Positions 1 through 12,653 are shown, counted from the first letter of the stretch. The stretch: 64,000 nt of DNA from Warburgia ugandensis (GCA_035236585.1 CP141128.1:30362684-30426683); one strand, 5' to 3'. A program made the numbers and translations. The notes: generated by a model from the sequence alone, not told the origin.

Positions 1-592
1 ACCATGTTGGTCTCCGTTGTGTTGGAGTGACGTGGGAGAGAGACAGATTGTGAAGTCAGAGTTGATTGAGCAATGTGCAGAGAAAGTCTGACTCATTCGG
101 AAATGATTACTTGCAGCCCACAGTCGCCAGAAGAGTTATACGGATAAGAGACGGAAGGACTTGAAGTTTCAAGTGGGAGAGCATGTATTTTTGAGAGTTT
201 CACCTATGAAGGGCATGATGAGGTTTTGTGTCAAGGGGAAACTCAGTCCTAGATATATTGGTCCTTTCAAAATCCTGCGTAGAGTGGGACCAGTAGCTCA
301 TCAGTTAGCCTTACCCCCACAGTTGGCTGTACTGCATGATGTCTTCCATGTTTCCATGCTGAGGAAGTACGTGCTGGATCCAGTCCACGTACTCAAACAA
401 ATTGCCAAAGAAATACAACTTGACATGACATTTGATGAGCACCCTATATGAATCTTGGATAGCAAGATCCACGAGTTGAGGAAAAAGGTCATTCCTTTGG
501 TCAATGTTCTTTGGCAGCATCACTCAACTCAAGAGGCTACATGGGAGATGGAGGATGAGATAAGGCGAAAACATCCAGAGCTTTTTCTTTAG
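1..592 (+). pseudogene. Ty3/gypsy pol 3' end: integrase C-terminus plus chromodomain-like tail
   Basis: This is the end of a gypsy polyprotein, entering from the left edge in frame from base 2. It opens with the P-C-x-S-P-x-C-W-S-D-V segment typical of the chromovirus integrase C-terminal region. It continues through G-E-H-V-F-L-R-V-S-P-M-K-G and G-P-F-K-I-L-R-R-V-G (GPY/F module), then V-F-H-V-S-M-L-R-K-Y. The tail, I-L-D-S-K-I-H-E-L-R ending E-A-T-W-E-M, matches the chromodomain-like end of Del/Tekay elements. Stops at 89-91, 104-106 and 449-451 interrupt the frame before the natural stop at 590-592, so it is dead. The - strand element at 45477-49851 carries a closely related segment. Gag, protease, RT and most of integrase lie outside the window. 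Confidence 0.93.
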
Positions 593-634
593 AGGTATGT
601 ACCTATTTAAATTTCGAGGACAAAAGTTTATTAT

Positions 635-647
635 AAGGGGGAGAGGA
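635..647 (+). promoter_or_regulatory. Polypurine tract (PPT) of the left gypsy element
   Basis: A purine run (AAGGGGGAGAGGA) sits immediately before the TG that starts the 3' LTR. In LTR retrotransposons this is the primer for plus-strand DNA synthesis. It lies 43 bp after the pol stop, as expected for a 3' end. Confidence 0.88.
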
Positions 648-745
648 TGTAATAACCCAAACAATTAATAATTTCATAATAATAATAGGAGGGGTAAAAT
701 TGTAAATATACATGGGCTTATAGGGCGTGGGACCCACAATGAGGC

Positions 746-753
746 TATAAAAG
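746..753 (+). promoter_or_regulatory. TATA box of left gypsy LTR
   Basis: TATAAAAG lies 98 bp inside the LTR and is followed by a C/T-rich stretch, a plausible RNA polymerase II promoter for the element transcript. The assignment rests on sequence and position only. Confidence 0.65.
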
Positions 754-1599
754 CTTGCCCTGTCTCTTATGCGGCCAAACCATTCACTTCTAATTTTTGG
801 TTGGCGACGCAGGGTAGCGACAAGGAACTCCCCGAGCAGGCGCACGCAGTGGTGATCTAACCACTGTAGGCCACCCTCCACCATTTCCCGTGTTTTCCTA
901 TAGTTACTGTTGTTTTTAATGCTGGAAAACGGTGTGGATTGTCATTTTCCAGTGAACAAGTAGGCAGTAGTGTTTTTGTTAAAGTAAACTAATGAAACAG
1001 CATCAGATCGTGATTTAAACTGTCCATCATGGGCATACATGAAGAACAATCCCATGAATTTTCATGGTGATCGGACGACTAGATATGCCGAAAAACTCAT
1101 AAAACAGTAGATGAAAAAATTTAGGGATGTGACAAAAATGGTGTAAAAACACTAAATAATGGCATAGATGGTTGAAAAGGAGCTTGCAAATGTAATCTAA
1201 GTGAAAAACTGAACCAAACAGTCCAAAAATCGCACCATTTGGACACTTGTGCATGGTCGGCGGCGACCGGAGTCTAACCGTCTTCTCTGGCGACGGCAAC
1301 CCGTCGCAACACGTGTCACCCCCTGTCGCATGCCACGTAGGTGCCACACACACAGACGGCACGTGCCTGATGCTCGATGCCACGCGACACCACGCGCACA
1401 GCCTCTGCATGCCACGCGCTCCATGCAGGCGACACGTGGCACCACGCACCACGCGCCACGTGGATGGCGCACTAACGCACACTGACAAAACGCACACGAA
1501 AATCAACGCACGAGCGCATGCGCACCAGCGTACACGTGCACACACGAAAATGGTGCATGTGCATGCAAGAAGGTGCTACACACGCGCTCGCCGCTCATA

Positions 1600-1790
1600 A
1601 CGACGCATGCACAATGCGTCTGTGCACGCCCCTGCGCGAAGATGGAGTACAGACCGCTCAGTGCATCTGTGCACGCACCCGCCCGAAAAAGACGACGCAC
1701 AGGTCGTCTGTGCACGTGCCCGCACAAAGACAGTCGTATGCCTATCCAGCGCATCTGTGGATACGCCCGCACGCGCGAGCACGTGTGACG
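1600..1790 (+). repeat. GC-rich minisatellite (about 45 bp, 4 degenerate copies) inside LTR
   Basis: Four copies of a unit around CATCTGTGCACGC-CCCGC begin near 1617, 1667, 1707 and 1752, spaced 50, 40 and 45 bp. The wider block 1250-1800 is strongly GC- and CpG-rich, unlike the AT-rich surroundings. The overlapping Arg/Cys/His-rich reading frames here, on both strands, follow from this composition and are not genes. Confidence 0.75.
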
Positions 1791-3657
1791 CACATGTTTT
1801 GGGATTTTTTTTCTATCTTTTGACCGTCCATTTATAAAAACTTGATTTTAAGGAGCTACAGAGGTCCAAATTGCGATCCGAAAGAGGTGTTGCGACCGTA
1901 TCGACGTCGCGGACCTAGATTTGATTTGAAAATCTAGATATAAATTCTTTTTTAAGAGTTAAACTACAGAATTTTGTAAGATAGTCTCAATCAGGCCGAT
2001 CAATGGATGATCAGGCCTTAGATGTTGATGGTATACATCAAATGTGAGATAATCTATGGGATTAGAAGGTTAAACAATATTGAATTGCCAAATGATGGAA
2101 GATTTATGATGTAACAGGTATGTCAGAGCGCACAACGTGATATTTCCATGTGCTTGATTTGAGCACTGCATTTACTGAGGTAGGTGATTCCATTCAATTA
2201 TTTCATGATTTCAATAACCATTAATGGACTTTTAAAGCTTTGAGACATGTGTTTTAAGTCTTCTCATGTACATAATTAGATCCCTATTTTCGTGTTATAG
2301 CATGACTTTTCTATTTGGTAATAATAATGCTTGCCGGACTTTAATTGTGTTATTGAGATTATTTATAGTGCATTTACATGGTTTATAAGATTTATACCTT
2401 GCCGATGATTTATGACGGGTGCTTTCACTCGGTGGGTACTATGCTAGGAGGGTTGTAGGGTTGGCCACCCGCCCTCTGATTCTGTGATGAGGATGATGAT
2501 AGACACCGCCCTAGAATGATACAGGGCTAGGTACGTAGGGGTGGTATCATGGGTAGTCTCCCCTACGGGTCCATTCCTTCCCATGGGGACGGAGAAAGTC
2601 TCTCGTTTGGTGTCGACGTGGAGCGGCAATGGTTTAGATCCTGATGGGGTTGCCACTGCAGTATAGTAACCCATATAGTTTGTGCATGTTCATATGACTT
2701 TATATGTCTGGTGAACCGGGGCAAGTCTGGCCTAGGCTGTGAGAGACTCCGGGGGCTGATGCTGGTTGCACGAGAGGGACCAAAGTTAGTATGGGTACAC
2801 ATCATCGGTGATTGAGTGTATTGGAGGATTTTGGTATAGTTTTGATACAGTTTTTTGGTATCAATGATTGCATGCATATTATTCCATGGGTATATATACT
2901 AGTGTGGTTTTGATGTACTTACCTTGTATTTTGATCATGCCTTGCATGTTATACTGATTTAACTCGGCATCTGATTTGTGAAAGTTGTAATTGCAAGCAT
3001 TTCAGTTATTTGACATGTTTTGAGTATGCTTCCTTTATGAGAATCCTATTGTAAATTTTTGTTAAACTTTATTTGAGTGTAATCACCTAGACAAGCATAG
3101 CTTGCTGAGGCATTGCCTTGTTTTGCAATGCCTCGGATTTGGAACGCGATAACAACAAGGGAAAGAAGGCAGAGTAGTGGGGATCTGGAAGGATACTTGA
3201 AGACATTCCATTTTATTTTCTTATTCGGACATATATCAGAGTATGTCACTTGGATTAGACTATTGAGACTTTCTTAGATGTGGATACACATTATAGATTG
3301 GACTCATAGTATTGTATGGAGGATTATTAAAGTTTAGATGGAAATATTGTGGTGATTATGGATGGATTCTGGTGACGTTTGAATTGATTTATTATCATCT
3401 TTAATTAGCCTGTGTATTTATTGTGGTTTTTAATCGAGCATGCTCAAAGTATCAAGGTTTTAATGTTGTTTATGATCACAGTTTTGAATGTAGTTGACCC
3501 CCGAAGTTTACACTTTCTAGCAATTCTTTTCTAAAGCCGCGTTAAAAGTTATATAATATAAAATTTTAATTTTTAGGGATCCCATCTATTTTCTTAAAAC
3601 ATATTATTATTTTTATATTATGAGGAAAAATTTTTGTTAAAAACTCGGGGTGTCTCA

Positions 3658-3802
3658 ATCATCCAAATATTAAGGTTACAACTAATTATTTTTCTAAAGG
3701 GAAAATCCACGAAACTCATAACATGATATTCCAAATTTGCATTTCATTCACAATTTAATAAAAAATTATATAAAATAGAATTTAGAAATTGAAGGTATTA
3801 CA
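3658..3802 (-). mobile_element. Fragment of a gypsy LTR (start of a - strand LTR)
   Basis: Read on the - strand, this begins TGTAATACCTTCAATTTC at 3802, the standard start of the local gypsy LTRs (compare TGTAATATCCTCAATTTT at 45427 on the - strand). It runs only about 145 bp before meeting the end of the left LTR. The rest was probably removed or separated by insertion of the left element. Satellite resumes at 3803. Confidence 0.5.
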
Positions 3803-6800
3803 AGTTCAACAAGATTGATTGATTTGATTTAATATAGTTTCAAAGCGGCGAGCTCTAATGATACGATGATAAGAACTATTTATATTGACAAGATCAATGA
3901 TTTGATTAAAATCAATTCAAACTAATGAGATTTAATGATCAATAAAAATTAACTATTAGATCATTAAGATTAAATAATTTGATGAAATTCAAAGGTCAGA
4001 TAAGCAAGATTTGATAATTTGATAAAATTTATGGTCAGAATGAGGATATATAGTTATTTAATTACAATGAATTATCAGATAATTTGAAATAAATTTATAG
4101 GATTGATGAGATTCGATAATTTGAAAAAAATTGATAGATAAATGGATGACATCTGATGATTTGTTGAAAATTATTATTTGGATCAATGTAATAAGATGAT
4201 ATGATGACAATCTTAATTCAAATCAATGTTATAGGATGTTTTGACATAAACCAACACATTGATTGACCAGATATGATGAGTTAATGAAATTTGATGGTTA
4301 TATCAATTTATTTGATGAATTGATGAAAATCAATGAAATTCATTGAAAATTAAAGGATGACTTGACTAGATCAAATCAAAGTCAATTATTAGATTAATAA
4401 GATTTAATGATTTGATCAAAATTTGTGGTTAGATTGATGAAATCCTATGAGTTGATGAAAATCAAAGCTTAGATTGAGGAGATCCGATGATTCAATAGAA
4501 ATTGACAAATTGATCAATAATATCAAATGATTTGATTAAAATTAATGGTCAAATCATTAAGATCCACTAATTTGATGAAAATCTACGAGTAGAACAATAA
4601 GATCAGTGATTTAATGATTTTCATCTGTCGAATTAATGACATCTCATAATTTGAAGAAAATTAATTTTTGGATGTGATAAAGTGATGTTTTGAAAACAAA
4701 TGTGATTAAATGATTTGATGAATATTAATGGTTAGATAAAAGAGATTCGATGACTAAATAAAAATCAATGGTCAGATTGATAAGATTGGGTGATTTTATG
4801 AAGATGGAGGGTTAGATCAACATGATCCAATGATTTGATGAAGGATCACATTATTTCTTTAGATTTGAGAAATTATCAACTCAATTCTTGGGGTTTGACA
4901 AAAGATCACCTTTGAACTAATCCAATTTGAGAAAGAAAAATCTCTGATCCTAGAAAATAGATAAAATATCACATCCAATTTTTCTTATTTGAGAAAGGAT
5001 CACCTTGAATTTCTTGTCACCTATAATCCTTAGAATTAATTTTAGAGTCGATAGTATTCTAAAATTTGATAAAGATTGTAAGGCTGATCAATGAGATTTG
5101 ATGACTCATAGAGATCATTGATTAAATCAACAAGATTGGATGATTTGATAAAAAATTAGAGACCAAGTTGATGAGATCCAATGATGTGATAAAAATGAAT
5201 TGTTGGGTCAATGAGATATAGTTATTTACTTAAAGTCAATTGTTGGATCAACGAGATCTAATAATTTGTCGCATATTAATAGTATGATCAATGACATCCA
5301 ATGATTTAATGAAAACTAATGATTAGATCAAAGAGATCTAAAGATTAGATAAAGATCAACAATTAGATCAATGAAATCAATAATAGATCTAATGAGATAT
5401 GATGATTTGATGAAAATTATGGTATGATCAATGAGATTTAATGATTTGATAAAAAGTAAGGATTGGATTGGCTAGATGAGATCTAGTGCGATCAATGATG
5501 AAAATAGATGTTTTGATAGACAAAACCCTATAAATTTATTAAAATTAGTAGTCTGATCATTAATAATATATGATTTGACATAAATTGATGGTTCTATCAA
5601 CATATCTAAGGATTGGAACAATGAGATCCAATGTTTTGATGAAAGTCAATGGTCAGTTATGAGATATGATAATTAGATGAAATCAACTATCAAATCACTG
5701 AGATCTAATAATTTGATAAAATTTAAAGCTAAAATTACTTAGATTTTATGATTCCAACCATCAGATCTAAGATATTTGATGAAAATGTATGTGCAGATCA
5801 ATGATAATTAGTAATTTAATAAAGATCAAGTATTGGATTTCTGAAATGCAATAATTTGATAAAAATCAAAGAAAAGATTCTTTAGATAATGGTTTAATAA
5901 AAATCAACTGTTAGATAATTGAAATACTATGATATGATGAATAAGAAATGTGGAATTTTTTAGATCTGATGATTTGATAAAAATCAAGTATGGAAAATTT
6001 TGATTTGATCATTTGACAAAAATCTAAGAAAATTAATTGTTGGATTGAGAAGATCCTATGTTTTGATTAAAACCAAGTTTTGAATTGACAAGATTCGATG
6101 ATTTGATAAAAATGAATAGTTTGATCGATGAGATCTAATGATGTGATGGAAATTGATGATCAAATCAATGATATCCAATGATACATAATTTGATAAAAAT
6201 AAATGAATGGTGAATGGGATCCAATAATTTCATGAAGTCAAGCATTAGATCAAAGAGATCTGATATTTTTATTGTAAACAATTATCTAATCAATATGATG
6301 TGATAATTAGATGAAAATTGATGGTTAGATGGACGAGACTTGATCATCTGAAAAAAAAAATTAATGGTTGAATTAAAGGGATCTAATGATTTAATGAAAA
6401 TCATTGGTTAGATTGACAATATTGAGTGATTTGATAAAATTCAACCACTAAATTGACAAGATCTGATGATTATATAAAAATCAAAGGTTGGACCAACGAG
6501 ATTTAGATGAGTTGATGAAAATTAGCATTTAGTATGAGACTGACTAGTTGGATAAAAGTTGATGATCAGTTCAATGAGATCTAATGATTTGACAAAATAT
6601 ACTTTGAGAAAAGTGAGATCTAAAGATTTGATGAGAAGAAATATTAAGATCGAAGATATCCAATGATTTAATGAAAATCAATAGTTGAATTAATGAGATG
6701 CAATGATTTAATGAAAATTGACTATTAGGTCGATGAGATCAAATGATGTAATGAAAGTTTGGGTTAGATAAGTGAGATCCGATGATTTGATGAAATTTAT

Positions 6801-7345
6801 CTCTAGATCAATGATATCTAGTGATTAAATTACAATGAGTTATTAGATGATTAGAAAAAATTTATAGGATTGATGAGATCCAATAATTTGATAACAATTA
6901 ATAGATAGATGGATGAGATCAGATGATTTGTTGAAAATCATTGGTTGGAAAGATGAGATGAAATGATATGATGAAAATCATAATTAGGATCAATGTTATA
7001 ACATGCTTTGATGCAAATTAGTAAATGGCTTGACAAGTTTTGATGATTCATAAAAGATTGGTGGTTGATTGTTAATATCCAATGATTTGATGAAAATTGA
7101 TGATTGAATCAATGAAATTCAATTAAAATTAAAGGGCAGGTAGAGTAGATCAAATCAAAATCAATTGTTAGATTAATGAGATATGATGATTCATTCAAAA
7201 TTGATGGTTGAATTGATTAGATCCAATGAGTTGATGAAAATCAATGGTCAGATCAATTAGATCTAATGATTTGACGAAAATTGACAAATTGATTAATATG
7301 ATTGGATGATTTGATTACAATTAATGGTCAAATCAATAAGATCCA
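3803..7345 (+). repeat. AT-rich HOR satellite, block 1 (monomer about 40 bp)
   Basis: This is a tandem array of a degenerate monomer of about 40 bp, built from GATCAATGAGATC, CAAT, GATTTGATGAAAATC and AATGGTCA. Individual copies vary strongly, but a longer pattern repeats. The landmark AATTTATAGGATTGATGAGA occurs at 4092 and, in close form, at 6859, giving a HOR period of about 2,767 bp. Most landmarks recur in the same order in the other satellite blocks. No open frame of note and no gene is present. The block is cut at 7345 by a Tat-like LTR. Confidence 0.92.
4845..5080 (+). repeat. Non-canonical landmark segment of the HOR (once per repeat)
   Basis: Within the satellite this segment drops the 40-bp rhythm. 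It contains several spaced AAAGATCACC / AAGGATCACC motifs separated by TTTGAGAAA-like sequence. The same segment occurs at 54290-54450 and, reversed, at 58790-59060, 61310-61560 and from about 63810, always about 750 bp from the AATTTATAGG landmark. It therefore defines HOR phase. It looks like a sub-array of another short repeat embedded in the HOR. Confidence 0.75.
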
Positions 7346-7768
7346 TGATAAGTGTTTAATTTTACATAAAAAATATCCAATTAGTACCCATGTGTTACAG
7401 CTTACAAGGGTAAATTAGGTTTTTAGACCAAAATACGTAATACATGCATTTTTTTGACCTAATAACTCAAAATTTTGATATTTTGTAAGTCCAAAAGCTA
7501 ATCCTATGTAAGTATGTGATTAATCTTATTTTTAGGAATTAATTAAATTTTTTTTATCTTTTGTAGGAAGAAAGATGATGATCCGATGGTCGAGATTGAT
7601 TGAGATGAAAATTGAAAGTCAATTTCAAAAAAATCGAGTCAAAGCCTTAAAATCATCATTCCAACATGAGATCAAGGGCAAGATCATCCTATGAACTAGC
7701 AATGGATGTGATTAAAGGAGCTAAATATGGCCAAATCATTCAAGCCACTCAAGCCAAGTTTTGAAGCC

Positions 7769-7906
7769 AAGGAAGTTTTCTAAGCTAGCCATAAAGCCTA
7801 GCTATTGGAGCCTTCAAAGCTAGCAATTTAAGTCGTCAAGGAAGTTTTCTAAGCTAGCCATAAAGCCTAGCTATTGGAGCCTTCAAAGTTAGCAATTTAA
7901 GCCATC
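7769..7906 (+). repeat. 69-bp direct tandem duplication
   Basis: The unit beginning AAGGAAGTTTTCTAAGCTAG at 7769 is repeated from 7838 with only a few differences, a period of 69 bp. It lies in the middle of the Tat-like LTR. Confidence 0.9.
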
Positions 7907-10196
7907 AAGCTTAGTTAAATAAAAGGCCTGGATTGGGGGGGATTCAAGAGAGTTATCAATGAGTTATTTTAAAGATAATTAAGGGAACATCTATTAGGAT
8001 AAGTTGGCATATAGACCAATAGGATGAAATCCTTCAAATTTTGATGTTTTTCCCAAATTTTCGCACCTTTTTATCATTTTCCACCTCATCACCAAAGACC
8101 ACCATGAGTTTGACTTTCTACTGAAGAGTCCTATCATTCCATAACTCTTACACCTTCCTAAACTCCCTTCTTAACATCCAACCAATCCTCACTTCCTAGA
8201 AAACATACATAGACGATCAATTTTCCCCATGTCACCCACTTTCCTTTTAAAAAAAATAGGCACCTATATTCTTTTCAAAATTAAAAACTAGCCACCCATG
8301 CTTGTTATCTCTCTCTTATGTCATGTTTATAACATCATCTTGCTAATTTATCTTTCACCTAACCTTCTTCATTCAATACCCTAACCTTATAGCTACTTTT
8401 CTTATATTTTCACCCCATCCTAAGTTAGGAAACCACTCATCTATATATTGCCCCATGTTCCATACGAAATGTCTAAGTAGAGGTGGATGACACACCCTAA
8501 AATCAAGCTTTCCTTTGCTGTTATTTTTTATGTTGGACTTTGTGATTTCTTAGATGCTTTTATTCCTTTGGTTTTCTAGTTATTGTCTTTGTTATTTGCT
8601 CTCCAATTTCAGGTTAGTAGTTCGCTATGGTTTCGTTTTCATTGCTTAGTTTCCATTATTGTTATCTAGTTTCGCACCTTTATTTCCATCTACCTATCTC
8701 CTTTATTCTCTACCTCAATTCTAGTTGTTTTCTTTGTTATTCCTTCAAGATTTAAGCTAACTCATCTTTGATGTGACAGCCAAGAGAAGAGGTAGCTTAA
8801 ATCCTTGATTTCTCCACTTGAATTCCATGTTCTCTACCCTCTTTTTCTCTTAGTTTTAGGTGTTTTCCCCTTAGCTAGTTCACCCACTTAGCCTTTGTTT
8901 CTCTTAAATTATTTTCTAGGTTTTCTTTAAATGTCATTATACTTTAAAGCATGCACATTGTATTGGAATTTTCTTGTTGTTTAGATAGGATTTTAGGCTT
9001 TAGAGAAGTGCACAATTTTCATATTTTGTGGATAGTTTTATGCACATAATTTTGATGTAAATTGGAGATGATTCAATAAAGTTTTGTGGGAATTATGATG
9101 ATGAAATGTTTCTTTCATCAATGTACTTTGGATCTAGGTTGTTTTCTTGCATAAAATTTATGGTTTCAATAGCTTTCTAATGCAAGATTTATTGACTGTC
9201 TTAAGTATCAAAATCTGAAAATTGGTTTTTCCTTAATTTTGTGATTTAATTCCATCCATCAACATCTTATTTTCCTGAATTCTTAGGAATCCATTTAGAT
9301 TTTTATGTTTTTTATTAGATCCCATAGTTAGTTTGTATAGTAATTCACTATAGGTAAATTAAATTTCACCATATTTAGGGCTCTAGAATCATGCACACAG
9401 TCCAAAAACCATGTGCATGGTTCTAAGTCCCATTGTCCTTTGTTCTTTTGTTAATTTACTTGTTGGATCTTGTGTTACAATAGTTAAATTAGTTACTTTT
9501 ACATTGTTTTAGCTTTACAAAGTTTCCTTTTTAATTTTAGAGAGTTCTATTTTTGGTAAGTTTTAGTTTAGGAAAGTCTTTTTAGTTAGTTTCCTTAAGT
9601 TTAGTTTCCTGATTTGAATCTTTCTAATTCTTTGTAGTTTATTTATTTGTTATTGTTAATTAGTTAAGTTAGAAATTCCAATTGCTTAGTTGAAGTTTTA
9701 GTAAGTTTCCTTTACATTTAATTTTAAATTAGGAATGTTTTCCATTTAGCATGCTTCTTGTTTTTACTGTAATGACTCCAATTTTATAACATTTAAAATC
9801 CCAAGTTAGCAATGAAAAGTTCAGTTTTTGAAGATAAGGGCATTTTGGTCATTTTACTATTCACCTTAACTGAACCCAGAAATTTGGTCCTAAAAATGAT
9901 ACCGTTAGGTGCGTCTTGGAAAAAGGAATCCAACAAGACCAAAATCACCCAAAATGGAGTTAAAATGAGAAAGTTATGGCCCTTTGAAGTTGAGGGGCAA
10001 AAATGTAATTTTTACTAAAAAATGGATTTAGCCTGCAAAACACAGGGGCCCATTTTGATACAGGCACCCTTCATCTTCAACCCCATAGAGGGTTCTAGAA
10101 TGGCGGTGATTGGAGGAGAAATCCCCGCCATTCTAGAGGTTTCTCCACCGCCATTCAAGGGCGGTGAGAGCCCCCTCCAGAACCCTCTTATAGCTC

Positions 10197-10204
10197 TATA
10201 AATA
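10197..10204 (+). promoter_or_regulatory. TATA box of the solo LTR
   Basis: TATAAATA lies about 420 bp into the LTR, after a GC-rich stretch with inverted GGCGGTG/CACCGCC motifs. It is positioned like the TATA boxes of the related LTRs at 23331 and 28115. Confidence 0.65.
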
Positions 10205-10594
10205 GACCTCTTGGGCGCCTCTAATGGCAGCCCAAAAGCTTGAAGAAAACCCGTTTTGGAGGAGCAACCTAGAGGAGAAACGAGGAGAAAAACTCAGCAA
10301 TGAGCCAAGTATGCCCAAGATTCCTCAAAACCCGTTTTCCCTAAGTTTTTGCATGAAAAATCATATAAAATAGAGCCCTGGAGAGTCACCAAGGATGATC
10401 CCTGGGCCACACTGGTTCGACAGGGTCGAACCAGGGCATCCTGAGGACACCTCGGTTCCCCAATGAACAAAACGTCTGCCCTGGACGAAACACGTCGACT
10501 GCGTTCGATAGAACCAAACGGGCGCGTCCGTCGACGCGTCCGCAAAAGGAAGAGACGGGCGAGAAATCCAGCACTTCTGCAAACGCGCCCATTG

Positions 10595-10722
10595 GGGCGC
10601 ATGCCACTGACACATAGCACACTAGCATTTTAGGATTTTCCACTTCTTAAAGCAGCTAGGGCGCATGCCGCTGATGCCCAGCGTGCTAGCATTCTGCTTT
10701 TCACTCTTGAGGGCTTTATGTA
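10595..10722 (+). repeat. 64-bp tandem duplication in solo LTR
   Basis: GGGCGCATGCC followed by a CTAGCATT block occurs at 10595 and again at 10659 with moderate divergence (period 64 bp). Confidence 0.7.
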
Positions 10723-11331
10723 CACCTGATACTAAAAAGCTTATAACTTGAGATCTAGAGCTCCGATTGAGGCGCCGCAAAAGGCGTTGTGTCCATGTCA
10801 ACGATGTGAACACACCCAAACTATAAAATCCCTGATCAAGGCCCAATCAGAGGTGGGAATGATGCTTAGAATAGGATGGTGGTGCGTGGCCACTTGATCT
10901 TTGGAAAACTGATGATGTCAAGGCCCAATTAGGACCTTAGGACACCCATAGGCATGGGGATGAACCCTTAATGCCTAAGTAATAAGACCAACCACTCTAA
11001 AACCTATAAAAGATAGGCCAAACTAGCCTTGGTGCCCCAAACCATGTTCAGGAGCATGCGAGGACAAAGGGATTAGCGCGACCTAGTTAGGTAGGTGCTC
11101 TATCGCTACTAGACTTTTTTAAAAGAACCATGATTGTTTTGAGAATACATGTTTTAGGTATATGACTTGTTTAGCATGTCTTAATTCAGTATACATATGA
11201 TAAATTCTTTATGCATAGACATGTTTTATAAATAATTGCATATACATTATGCATAGATATGTTTTGCAAACAATTGCATACATTATATGATTTGTGAAAC
11301 ATTGAGTTTTGAAAGACTACATGTCCTTGAG

Positions 11332-11383
11332 GGTTACGAAAAGACTCTAGAGGGCCCGGTTACGAAAAGACTCTAGAGGGCCC
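11332..11383 (+). repeat. Perfect 26-bp tandem duplication in solo LTR
   Basis: A 26-bp unit beginning GGTTACGAAAAGACTC at 11332 is repeated without change at 11358. Its perfection in an otherwise diverged LTR suggests a recent slippage event. Confidence 0.9.
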
Positions 11384-11856
11384 GAAAGACACTGGGTAGG
11401 CAGTTGTGAGGGCCAAGCAGTTGTGAGGGACCCAAAGAGGACAGGTTTTGAAAAAGAGGTTTTTGTGTGTTTGATCTGATTATGATTTGGGCTGATAAGC
11501 TCATGGGTACTATGCCGAGAGGTTTGGGTTGGCCTCCAGCCTCTACCACTATTAGTTGGATGGGTACCACGCCCAAAAAGGGCAACGTCCCTACGTCGAT
11601 TGCATGTGGTACAGGGGGCTACCACTGGTGTCACAGCACTGGGTAGACATGTCATAGGCCCCGTTGAGGCTATGACCAAGTGTCCTCAGGTACCTGGGGA
11701 CCACACGGTGGTGAGGTCGTGGGCATAGTTGGACCCTATGTTTTTGTGGACTTATTTGCATTGCATATGGCATGATATGAGGTTGGTTGACCATACCATG
11801 ATAGATATCCATGAGTTGGATTCAATGAAGCATCTTATGCATATCATAATGTTATG

Positions 11857-11877
11857 ATATATATATATATATATATG
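11857..11877. repeat. (AT)n microsatellite
   Basis: An uninterrupted run of about ten AT dinucleotides inside the solo LTR. Confidence 0.9.
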
Positions 11878-12653
11878 ATACTTTCGATTTGGATTCTGTG
11901 ATCCTTTAAGTCGTTAGTATTTCGGTTTGACAATGGTTTTTAATTCCGATCTTAAACATGAGTGTTCAACAATGCACATATTTTGAAAGGGCATATGATT
12001 TTAGACATCTCATGCATTATAAAACTAGTAGTGATGGACTCCTACTGAGTATAGTATATACTCACCCTATCCTTAACATTTTTCCGGATAATTCCATCCA
12101 CGAGTAGAGGACATCTATGTTAGTGCTACGAGCAAGTGAATCAAAAAGGAAACAATTATACATGTAAGTAAATTCTCAACCCTTTGGACATGTAATTGTA
12201 TTTATTTACAGTTGGACTGTGTGCTGTGACTGGATAGATATGGGGAAAAACACTTATGATTTCTAAAGCTTTTCAAAAACTACCTTGGTTGTTGTGAAAG
12301 CAAATGACGCTCGGGGTTTTCAAATTGAATTTCAAATAAAAGATTTTTCCATTGCACTGCATTGTTTTTCAAATAGGGATCCCGCCCTAGGAATTTAGAT
12401 TTTTCATTTAAAAATGCATGAGAAAACCCGGGTCGTCACATTTACGTATTTCCATTTCTTGTTTTTACATAATTTCCAAGTTCATGTTTTATTTTTCATT
12501 CTTAGTTTAGGACAAAACCCACTTGAATTTTGGCTATGTTAGATAGTTTAAAGTAGGGACCACTAGCATCACAATAGTTCATTCCTCGTGAGATCAACCT
12601 ACTGGTGTGCTATATTGCAATTGATTCATGCACTTGCAAGTTTAATTAAAATA

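Larger units (their letters stand above)
648..3657 (+). mobile_element. 3' LTR of a Ty3/gypsy (Tekay/Del-like) retrotransposon
   Basis: The LTR starts TGTAATAACCC directly after the PPT and ends near CTCGGGGTGTCTCA, giving about 3,010 bp. Typical features are a TATA box about 100 bp in, a GC-rich 0.5 kb block with short tandem repeats, and then an AT-rich remainder. The segment around 2420-2700 (GGTGGGTACTATGCTAGGAG) is shared, in reverse, with the LTRs of the element at 42179-53209, so the two are related families. The 5' part of the element lies outside the window, so its TSD cannot be tested. The right end is set by the canonical terminus and the change of sequence, and could be off by a few bases. 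Confidence 0.85.
9778..12440 (+). mobile_element. Solo gypsy LTR with perfect TSD
   Basis: The 2,663-bp LTR runs from TGTAATGACTCC to CCCGGGTCGTCACA and is flanked by TTTAC on both sides (9773-9777 and 12441-12445). Joining the flanks restores a continuous Tat-like LTR, confirmed by the inverted copy at 13213-14388, which lacks this insertion. A TATA box lies at 10197-10204. The 3' part shares the TACTCACCC region and the AAAATGCATG-AAAACCCG end with the composite element LTRs at 22900-41870, so it belongs to the same broad family. No internal region or second LTR is present. It most likely arose by recombination between the two LTRs of a full element. Confidence 0.93.
7346..12653 (+). mobile_element. 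Tat/Athila-like LTR, split by a solo gypsy LTR
   Basis: The LTR starts TGATAAGTGTTTAATTTT at 7346. After removal of the inserted LTR (9778-12440 and one TSD copy) it ends near TTAATTAAAATAACA at 12653, a net length of about 2.64 kb. Near its 3' end is CCTCGTGAGATCAACCTAC, followed by TGCACTTGCAAG. This is the U5-type signature of plant Tat/Athila LTRs, and an analogous block occurs at 39376-39437. No convincing tRNA-Asp primer site follows at 12654. It therefore appears to be an isolated LTR, or one whose internal region was lost. A second, inverted copy lies immediately to the right. Confidence 0.68.

Noticed and set aside
1027-1820. Several overlapping open frames of 70-170 codons on both strands, rich in Arg, Cys and His
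   Set aside because: They lie within an LTR in a GC-rich minisatellite where stop codons are rare in every frame. No domain or start context supports any of them.
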